Positions 1 through 6,067 of a stretch of DNA of 6,067 bases are shown piece by piece (position 1 is the stretch's first letter; each line of letters begins with the position of its first letter). This DNA is from Verrucomicrobiota bacterium. GTDB lineage: Bacteria; Verrucomicrobiota; Verrucomicrobiia; Opitutales; UBA953. Below the pieces are notes generated by a model. It saw only the letters and a list, made by a program, of their open reading frames with translations. It made no database searches and was not told where the DNA came from. The stretch covers positions 1-6,067 of the forward strand of contig RFRI01000097.1 of NCBI GenBank assembly GCA_009924535.1. The letters run 5' to 3'. The position numbers and the translations under genes were made by a program.

Positions 1-838
1 CACGACGCGCGCCGACGTCGAGCGCACGGCCGCCAAGTTCCTCCTGGCCGTCCAGGAAGCCGGCAAGGTCTACCGCCACATCGTCACCGTGAAGGGCGTC
101 GGCCGCTTCGTCCCCGAGATCTCGATGGATGAGACCGACAGCCCGCAGACTCCGCCTGAGCTGCTCGTCATCCTCGCGGCCATCGCCGACGAAGGCGTGC
201 CGATCCAGACCATCGCCCCGAAGTTCACCGGCCGTTTCAACAAGGGCGTCGACTACGTCGGCGACCTCGCCCAGTTCGAGCGCGAGTTCAACGACGACCT
301 CTGCGTCATCGCCCACGCGGTGAAGCAGTACGGCTTGCCGGCCAATCTGAAGCTCTCCGTGCACAGCGGCAGCGATAAGTTCTCCATCTACCCGGCCATC
401 CGCCGCGCCCTCGCCAAGCATGGCGCCGGCGTCCACGTGAAGACCGCGGGTACGACCTGGCTCGAGGAAGTCATCGGCCTCGCCGAAGCCGGCGGCGCCG
501 GCCTGACGCTTGCCAAGGAGATCTACGCCGAAGCCCTGTCGCACATGGACGAGCTCTGCCAGCCCTACGCGACCGTCATCGACATCGATCGCTCCAAGCT
601 CCCCTCCGCCGACGTCGTCAACGGATGGACCAGCGAGCAGTTCGTCGGCGCCCTGCGCCACGACCAGAAGAACCCGCTCTACAACGCCAACATCCGCCAG
701 CTCATCCACGTCGGCTTCAAGGTCGCCGCCAAGATGGGCCCCCGCTACCTCGAGCAGCTCAAGGCCTGCCGCGAGTCCTGCGCGCGCAACGTCACCGGCA
801 ACCTCTTCGACCGCCACATCAAGCCGCTCTTCCTGTAA
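1..838 (+). CDS. uxaE: Tagaturonate epimerase family protein (UxaE-like), 5'-truncated by the window edge
   Basis: The reading frame is open from base 2 to the TAA at 836-838. It gives 278 residues and continues beyond the left edge, so a GTG at base 89 is internal rather than the start. The protein resembles the C-terminal part of UxaE, the family that epimerises D-tagaturonate to D-fructuronate at C4 in hexuronate (galacturonate) catabolism in the cytoplasm. Conserved-looking blocks are an FTGRFNKGVDYVGD segment near bases 224-265, a KLSVHSGSDKF segment near 350-382 and HVKTAGTTWLEE near 434-469. The histidines in the last two are candidate metal or substrate ligands. The C-terminus is basic-aromatic (HIKPLFL). 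Roughly 200 N-terminal residues should lie upstream. No neighbouring uronate gene is visible, so the pathway role rests on family resemblance. Some family members may have other sugar substrates. Confidence 0.8.
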   Translation, partial: TTRADVERTAAKFLLAVQEAGKVYRHIVTVKGVGRFVPEISMDETDSPQTPPELLVILAAIADEGVPIQTIAPKFTGRFNKGVDYVGDLAQFEREFNDDLCVIAHAVKQYGLPANLKLSVHSGSDKFSIYPAIRRALAKHGAGVHVKTAGTTWLEEVIGLAEAGGAGLTLAKEIYAEALSHMDELCQPYATVIDIDRSKLPSADVVNGWTSEQFVGALRHDQKNPLYNANIRQLIHVGFKVAAKMGPRYLEQLKACRESCARNVTGNLFDRHIKPLFL

Positions 839-860
839 GCGGAAGCGGCGAGACGCAATG

Positions 861-888
861 AAGGCGCGGAGCGATCCGCGCCTTTTTT
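861..888 (+). terminator. Rho-independent terminator of the uxaE-like gene
   Basis: A perfect 10-bp stem (861-870 pairs with 875-884) closes on a GCGA tetraloop, and the Ts at 883-888 form the tail. It starts 22 nt after the stop codon. Read from the minus strand the stem is the same but has no proper U-run, so it probably serves only the plus-strand gene. Confidence 0.9.
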
Positions 889-892
889 GTGT

Positions 893-957
893 CCGGTTCG
901 CCGGAGTGTGAACCGGGTTAGGGGCACGGCTACGACGTGCCCGGGCGTGGCGTAGCC
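893..957. repeat. Cluster of competing inverted repeats in the convergent intergenic region
   Basis: Three 7-bp inverted repeats follow one another: 893-899 with 910-916 (CCGGTTC/GAACCGG), 922-928 with 936-942 (GGGCACG/CGTGCCC), and 928-934 with 951-957 (GGCTACG/CGTAGCC). The last two share base 928 and interleave, so they cannot form together. None is followed by a T-run on either strand. The stretch lies between convergent genes and could be a REP-like dispersed palindrome or an mRNA 3'-end stabiliser. The base pairing is visible, but the function is unknown. Confidence 0.4.
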
Positions 958-991
958 TCGCCCCACCCAGCGGCGACCATGCGGCCGCCGG

Positions 992-1396
992 TTATCGTTT
1001 CCTGCGATCCAGCCAATAACCGATGGCCAGCAGCAGGCCCATCGAGACGACCGCCACGACGTTCTGGACAAACGGCAGTACGAGGAAAACCAGCGCATTC
1101 TGCGGGTCCGACTTCGACGCGAAATGGAAGTTTGCGTCGGCATAGTCGAAGTTACCGATGTAGCCGATGACGACCAGGACGGCCAGAGCGCCCCAGGTGA
1201 CCGTCCGGAATTTTCCGATGCGGGCGGCCACGACGAGGATAGCGTAGGGCGAGAGAACCCAGAAGGATAGCCCGACCAAGAAAGCCGCCGCTGAGAGTTG
1301 GCTGACGTCGTCGGTATGCCATATACGCAGCAACAGCCAAAGGCTGACGACGCCGAAGAGGACGGCCAGTCCGGCGGTGAGTCGCGTCGGGGTCAT
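992..1396 (-). CDS. Small four-helix membrane protein of unknown function, downstream of hemB
   Basis: This encodes 134 residues that I cannot assign to a named family. Hydrophobic segments at about residues 5-24, 34-59, 65-83 and 99-127 predict four transmembrane helices. The tail is positively charged (WLDRRKR), suggesting a cytoplasmic C-terminus. Between helices 3 and 4 lies a short polar loop (FDYADANFHFASKSDPQN) leading into ALVFLVLPFVQ. This polar-to-hydrophobic pattern before the last helix is reminiscent of other small uncharacterised bacterial membrane proteins. The ATG (1394-1396 on the minus strand) is well supported. A GAGGAAG Shine-Dalgarno sequence (complement of 1403-1409) sits 6 nt upstream inside the last codons of hemB, and only 3 nt separate the hemB stop from this start. 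Translation is therefore probably coupled to hemB. Whether the protein has any part in heme metabolism is open. Confidence 0.75.
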   Translation of the reverse strand: MTPTRLTAGLAVLFGVVSLWLLLRIWHTDDVSQLSAAAFLVGLSFWVLSPYAILVVAARIGKFRTVTWGALAVLVVIGYIGNFDYADANFHFASKSDPQNALVFLVLPFVQNVVAVVSMGLLLAIGYWLDRRKR

Positions 1397-1399
1397 CGC

Positions 1400-2410
1400 T
1401 TACTTCCTCGCCGCGAAGTCGCGGGCGTAGGCTTCGGCGAAGTAGCTGAGGATCACGTCGGCGCCGGCTCGGCGGATGGCGAGGAGCGACTCGTCGCGCG
1501 TGGCGCGGAGGTCGAGCCAGCCTTTCTCGGCGGCGGCGTGCAATTGGGCGTATTCGCCGGAGACCTGGTAGGCGGCGATCGGCAGGTTCGTCGACTCGCG
1601 CAGGTCGCGGATGATGTCGAGGTACGCGCCGGCGGGCTTCACCATCAGGAGGTCGGCGCCTTCTTCGGCGTCGAGGATCGCCTCACGGGCGGCCTCGCGG
1701 CGATTGGCGGGATTCATCTGGTAGGTGGCCTTCGAGATGGGGGCTTCGCCGGCCTTGCGGGCGCTGCCGACAGCATCGCGGAACGGACCGTAGAACGCGG
1801 AGGCGAACTTGGCGGAGTAGGCGAGGATGCCCGTGCAGGTGTGGCCGGAAGCATCGAGGGCCTTGCGGATGGCCCGCACGCGTCCGTCCATCATGTCGGA
1901 GGGCGCGACGAAATCCGCGCCGGCCTGGGCGGTGAAGAGCGACATCTTCACGAGCGCTTCGACGGTGCGGTCATTATCCACGTCGGTGCCGGCGGCGTTC
2001 AGGATGCCGTCGTGGCCGTGCGTGGTGTAAGGGTCGAGGGCGATGTCGGCGAAGATCACCGTGCCGGGCGACGTGGCTTTCACTTCGCGGATGGCGCGGA
2101 AGGCGAGGTTCGACGGATTGAGGGCTTCGGCGCCTTCGGCGGTCTTACGGGTTGGGTCGACTTTGGGGAAGAGGGCCACGCCATGGATACCGAGGGCGAG
2201 GAGTTCGGCGCACTTGGCGCCAAGCTGGGCGAGCGGGATGCGGCTGACGCCCGGGAGGGAGCCGACGGGCTCGGCGACGTCGCCTTCGGTGACGAAGAGC
2301 GGCTGGATCAGGTGGCGGGGTTCGACGACGGTTTCGCCGAGCATGGCACGGATACCGGCCGAAGCCCGGAGGCGGCGGAGGCGGACAGACTGGTCGAGGG
2401 GGGCCGACAT
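1400..2410 (-). CDS. hemB: Porphobilinogen synthase (delta-aminolevulinic acid dehydratase)
   Basis: HemB condenses two 5-aminolevulinate molecules into porphobilinogen, the second common step of tetrapyrrole synthesis, in the cytoplasm. The 336-residue product has the family's usual length. The two active-site lysines are clear: K201 in YSAKFASAFYGPFR and the Schiff-base K258 in LLMVKPAGAYLD. The substrate-site segment APSDMMDGRV spans 169-178. The metal-site segment ADIALDPYTTHGHDG (121-135) has Ala124, Asp126 and Asp134 where zinc enzymes such as that of E. coli have cysteines. This is the Pseudomonas-like, magnesium-responsive type. The frame stays open upstream to 2605, but homology begins around SVRLRRLRASAGIRAML, so I chose the ATG at 2408-2410 (MSAPLDQ). 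No Shine-Dalgarno sequence precedes it; the adjacent bases on the coding strand read AAACCCTCCG. The next gene downstream is a small membrane protein 3 nt away. Confidence 0.96.
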   Translation of the reverse strand: MSAPLDQSVRLRRLRASAGIRAMLGETVVEPRHLIQPLFVTEGDVAEPVGSLPGVSRIPLAQLGAKCAELLALGIHGVALFPKVDPTRKTAEGAEALNPSNLAFRAIREVKATSPGTVIFADIALDPYTTHGHDGILNAAGTDVDNDRTVEALVKMSLFTAQAGADFVAPSDMMDGRVRAIRKALDASGHTCTGILAYSAKFASAFYGPFRDAVGSARKAGEAPISKATYQMNPANRREAAREAILDAEEGADLLMVKPAGAYLDIIRDLRESTNLPIAAYQVSGEYAQLHAAAEKGWLDLRATRDESLLAIRRAGADVILSYFAEAYARDFAARK

Positions 2411-2419
2411 CGGAGGGTT

Positions 2420-2448
2420 TAGATAGCGGTCAGGGCGGGGAAGGGCAA
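2420..2448 (-). promoter_or_regulatory. Weak candidate sigma-70-type promoter for hemB
   Basis: On the minus strand TTGCCC (complement of 2443-2448) and TATCTA (complement of 2420-2425) are separated by 17 nt, a standard spacing. Matches to TTGACA and TATAAT are only about four and three of six. The -10 box ends 9 nt before the hemB ATG, so this promoter would give a nearly leaderless mRNA, in keeping with the absent Shine-Dalgarno sequence. The call is speculative. Confidence 0.25.
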
Positions 2449-2563
2449 CGGCGAAGCCAGCGGGAGGCCATCCGGTGGGACACTTTGTCATCGTGACCCG
2501 ATTGGGACAGGGACAGTCCGTCGGCCTACCTACGAAAACTAAGGCAAAAGCGGGAATTTCCCT

Positions 2564-2579
2564 TGGCACACGCCCTGCC
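2564..2579 (+). promoter_or_regulatory. Sigma-54-like (-24/-12) promoter upstream of dnaK
   Basis: TGGCACA-CGCC-CTGCC matches the RpoN consensus TGGCACR-N4-TTGCW except at two positions. The invariant GG (2565-2566) and GC (2577-2578) are exactly 12 nt apart. Transcription would start near 2590, about 24 nt before the dnaK ATG. No comparable sigma-70 or sigma-32 boxes with correct spacing were seen nearby. Sigma-54 control of dnaK is unusual, so this remains a sequence-based prediction. Confidence 0.5.
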
Positions 2580-2613
2580 AATAAGACGGCATAACCCTCT
2601 ACCAAAATACCAT

Positions 2614-4089
<1,476 letters not shown>

Positions 4090-4330
4090 GAAGACCGACG
4101 CCTCCGCCGAGGAATTCGAGAAGGCCGCCACGGCACTCCAGACCGCGATCATGGCCGCCGCCCAGACCGTGCCTCAGCCCACTGCTGCTGAACAGCCGCA
4201 GGCTGACGCTGGTCCCGCTCCTGATGCCCCCGAAGGCAAGAAGAAGGCCAAGGACGGCAAGGTGGTCGACGGCGACTTCGAAGTCGTCGACGACGGCAAG
4301 AAGTAAGCGATCGTAGCCAGCGCCTGATCA

Positions 4331-4361
4331 GGGCCGGAGTCGCGAGACTCCGGCCCTTTTT
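4331..4361 (+). terminator. Rho-independent terminator after dnaK
   Basis: A perfect 11-bp stem (4331-4341 with 4346-4356) closes on a GCGA tetraloop, followed by five Ts (4357-4361). It begins 24 nt after the dnaK stop codon and separates dnaK from hemL, so hemL needs its own promoter in the remaining 47 nt or depends on read-through. Confidence 0.92.
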
Positions 4362-4408
4362 GTGCATGTCGTCTTGCCCCTCTCGGGTGACTCCCTAGGT
4401 CTGAAGGG

Positions 4409-5686
4409 GTGAATACCTCGGAGCAGCTTTTCCAACGCGCCCTCACGATGATCCCGGGCGGCGTCAATTCCCCGGTCCGGGCCTTCCGCTCGGTCGGCGG
4501 CACCCCCTTCTTCACGAAGTCGGCCAACGGCGCCCGTCTGACGACGGCCGATGACCAGGAACTGGTGGACTTCGTCCTGACTTGGGGTCCGGCCATCCAC
4601 GGCCATAACGACCCGGATATCCGCGCGGCCATCCGCGAGGCCCTCGACCGAGGCACGAGCTTCGGCACCCCGAACCCGCTCGAGGTCGAGATGGCCGAGC
4701 TGATCCTGTCCTGTGTCCCGGCGGTGAAGAAGGTCCGCATGACCAACAGCGGCACCGAAGCCACCATGTCCGCCATCCGCCTCGCCCGCGGTTACACCGG
4801 TCGCAACAAGATCATTAAGTTCTCCGGCTGCTACCACGGCCACGTCGACTCGCTCCTCGTGAAGGCCGGCTCTGGCGCGCTCACGCAGGGTAATCCTGAT
4901 TCCGCTGGTGTCACGCCCGGCACCGCCGCCGACACGCTGGTCGCAGAATATAATAATCTCCCGGCGCTCTCCGCGCTCTTCGACGCCAATGCCGGCCAGA
5001 TCGCCGGCCTCATCGTCGAGCCGTTCCCGGCCAACGTCGGCCTGATCCTTCCGGACGCGGGCTTCCTCGCTGGTCTCCGCGAACTGTGCACGAAGCACGG
5101 CACGGTGCTCATCTTCGACGAAGTGATGACAGGATTCCGTCTTTCCCTCGCGGGCACGCAGGGCCTGCATGACGTCGTCCCGGATCTCGTCTGCATGGGC
5201 AAGATCATCGGAGGCGGCCTCCCAGTTGGCGCCTTTGGTGGCAAGGTCGAGATCATGGACAAGCTCGCGCCGCTCGGCCCGGTCTACCAGGCTGGTACGC
5301 TCTCGGGCAACCCGCTCGCGATGGCCGCCGGCCTCGCCTCGGTCCGCAAATTGAAGGCCCTGAATCCGTTCGCGCGTCTCGACGTCCTCGGCCGTCGCGT
5401 CCGCGACACGTTGCTCGCCGCCGCGCAGGCCAAGGGCATCCCGCTGCAGGTCCCGCAGGTCGGCTCGATGTTCTCGCTCTACTTCAACACTGAGAAGGTC
5501 CGTAACTACGACCAGGCCATCGCTTCCAACGGCGACCTGTATCGCAAGGTCTTCCGTACCGCGCTCGACAAGGGCGTGTACCTCGCACCTTCGCCTTACG
5601 AGACCGCCTTCATCTCGACCGCCCACGAAGGAGCGGACATCGACAAGGCCTGCGAAGTCCTCGACGCCGCCGTGCGCGCCCTCTGA
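4409..5686 (+). CDS. hemL: Glutamate-1-semialdehyde 2,1-aminomutase
   Basis: HemL is a PLP-dependent class III aminotransferase-fold enzyme that converts glutamate-1-semialdehyde to 5-aminolevulinate, ending the C5 route to heme. The 425 residues match the family's usual length. The visible motifs are IPGGVNSPVRAF (15-26), SFGTPNPLE (84-92), the phosphate-binding NSGTEA (113-118), SGCYHGHVDSLLVKAGSG (139-156), FDEVMTGFR (236-244) with D237 facing the PLP ring nitrogen, the PLP lysine K265 in MGKIIGGGLPVGAFGG, and GTLSGNPLAM (296-305). The start is GTG at 4409. An in-frame TGA at 4388-4390 leaves no other start upstream, and MNTSEQLFQRA matches the family N-terminus. AAGGGG abuts the start codon, too close to act as a normal Shine-Dalgarno sequence. 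proC begins 2 nt after the TGA at 5684-5686, and no clear promoter is seen between the upstream terminator and the start. Confidence 0.96.
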   Translation: MNTSEQLFQRALTMIPGGVNSPVRAFRSVGGTPFFTKSANGARLTTADDQELVDFVLTWGPAIHGHNDPDIRAAIREALDRGTSFGTPNPLEVEMAELILSCVPAVKKVRMTNSGTEATMSAIRLARGYTGRNKIIKFSGCYHGHVDSLLVKAGSGALTQGNPDSAGVTPGTAADTLVAEYNNLPALSALFDANAGQIAGLIVEPFPANVGLILPDAGFLAGLRELCTKHGTVLIFDEVMTGFRLSLAGTQGLHDVVPDLVCMGKIIGGGLPVGAFGGKVEIMDKLAPLGPVYQAGTLSGNPLAMAAGLASVRKLKALNPFARLDVLGRRVRDTLLAAAQAKGIPLQVPQVGSMFSLYFNTEKVRNYDQAIASNGDLYRKVFRTALDKGVYLAPSPYETAFISTAHEGADIDKACEVLDAAVRAL

Positions 5687-5688
5687 TC

Positions 5689-6067
5689 ATGCCCAAACTC
5701 GCTTTCATCGGTTCCGGACGCATGGCAGGGGCCATGGTGCAGGGTCTTCTTCGTTCGGGCGCCTGCGCTCCGGCCGACATCACCGTCATCGGCGGCAACG
5801 ATTCCACCGCCGTCGATCTCTCTAAGGCCACCGGCGTCCGTGTCGCCGCGACCCCGACCGAGCTCCTGGCTGGCGCCGACGCGATCGTGCTCGCCTGTAA
5901 GCCTCAGCAGTTCGCCGACCTCGATAAGTCCTACGCCTCGCTCGCGCAGGGTAAGCTCGTGCTGTCGATCCTCGCTGGTACGCGCCTCGCGACCATCGGC
6001 GCCTTCTTCTCGTCCGCCCGCAATGTTGCCCGCGCCATGCCGAATACGCCTGGAGCGGTCGGGCAGG
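5689..6067 (+). CDS. proC: Pyrroline-5-carboxylate reductase, 3'-truncated by the window edge
   Basis: ProC reduces 1-pyrroline-5-carboxylate to proline with NAD(P)H in the cytoplasm. The visible 126 codons are the N-terminal Rossmann domain, roughly half of the usual 260-280 residues. The motifs are the dinucleotide fold FIGSGRMAGAMVQGL (6-20), the strand and loop AIVLACKPQQF (65-75), LVLSILAGT (90-98) and the family signature RAMPNTPGAVG (115-125). The start is ATG 5689, 2 nt after the hemL stop (TGA-TC-ATG). No Shine-Dalgarno sequence precedes it, so translation is probably coupled to hemL in one operon. The C-terminal dimerisation domain should lie beyond the right edge. Confidence 0.93.
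   Translation, partial: MPKLAFIGSGRMAGAMVQGLLRSGACAPADITVIGGNDSTAVDLSKATGVRVAATPTELLAGADAIVLACKPQQFADLDKSYASLAQGKLVLSILAGTRLATIGAFFSSARNVARAMPNTPGAVGQ

Larger units (their letters stand above)
2411..2613. other. Divergent intergenic region between hemB and dnaK
   Basis: These 203 nt must hold the promoters of both divergent genes. Besides the two promoter candidates annotated separately, I see three GGGACA copies (2477-2482, 2504-2509, 2510-2515), a GTCA-TCG-TGAC dyad (2487-2497), a GGAC-A-GTCC dyad (2511-2519) and a GGGAA-T-TTCCC dyad (2552-2562) touching the sigma-54-like element. Any of these could be a regulator site, but all are short. There is no CIRCE operator (TTAGCACTC-N9-GAGTGCTAA), so HrcA control of dnaK is not indicated. 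I see no RNA gene or short ORF worth calling. Confidence 0.6.

Noticed and set aside
510..911. Ser/Thr/Arg-rich ORF overlapping the uxaE-like gene and its terminator
   Set aside because: Low-complexity out-of-frame translation of a conserved gene.
1298..2422. Long plus-strand ORF (374 codons) opposite hemB and the small membrane gene
   Set aside because: Glycine/aspartate/glutamate-rich with no recognisable fold. It is the antisense shadow of a certain hemB gene, produced by GC-rich third codon positions.
2411..2605. N-terminal extension of HemB by 65 residues
   Set aside because: The extension has no HemB homology, overlaps the dnaK leader and would use a distant start. MSAPLDQ at 2410 fits the family length.
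2563..2613. Upstream TTG start for dnaK adding 17 residues
   Set aside because: DnaK proteins begin at MSKIIGIDLGTTNS, and the extension overlaps the sigma-54-like promoter.
4374..4401. Sigma-70 promoter for hemL beginning with TTGCCC at 4374
   Set aside because: At 16-17 nt spacing the -10 position reads TAGGTC or AGGTCT, too far from TATAAT to support a call.
4328..5626. Long minus-strand ORF (432 codons) opposite hemL
   Set aside because: Arg/Asp/Glu/Gly-rich shadow of hemL with no motif. It runs through the dnaK terminator, and hemL is unambiguous on the plus strand.

Overview
This window looks like chromosomal DNA from a GC-rich, free-living bacterium, G+C about two thirds by eye. Verrucomicrobiota (Opitutae-like) is my best guess. 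It rests on the overall look of the proteins, a tagaturonate-epimerase-family protein, C5-pathway heme genes and several genes without a Shine-Dalgarno sequence. It is an inference, since no marker gene here fixes the taxonomy. Nothing suggests phage, plasmid, IS element or CRISPR.

Layout. (1) Bases 1-838, plus strand: the C-terminal 278 residues of a UxaE-type tagaturonate epimerase, closed by a textbook terminator at 861-888. (2) Bases 889-991: a short intergenic stretch with competing hairpins. (3) Bases 992-2410, minus strand: hemB (porphobilinogen synthase), followed 3 nt later by a small four-helix membrane protein of unknown function. (4) Bases 2411-2613: a 203-nt divergent intergenic region with a good sigma-54-like -24/-12 element facing dnaK. 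(5) Bases 2614-4306, plus strand: dnaK. It is broken as written: an internal deletion of about 245 bp, flanked by a GGCG microhomology, shifts the frame and removes the second half of the substrate-binding beta-sandwich. A strong terminator follows at 4331-4361. (6) Bases 4409-5686: hemL (glutamate-1-semialdehyde aminomutase), followed 2 nt later by the first 126 codons of proC (pyrroline-5-carboxylate reductase), which runs off the right edge.

How the genes fit together. HemL makes 5-aminolevulinate from glutamate-1-semialdehyde, and HemB condenses two of these into porphobilinogen. Two consecutive tetrapyrrole steps therefore sit on either side of dnaK, on opposite strands. ProC acts on the cyclised form of the other glutamate semialdehyde (the gamma isomer), so hemL-proC pairs two glutamate-derived branches.

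No new multi-gene system is evident. The observation most worth checking is the dnaK deletion, which is either a real lesion implying a second dnaK or an assembly/population artefact. Next come the sigma-54-like promoter and the uncharacterised membrane protein coupled to hemB.
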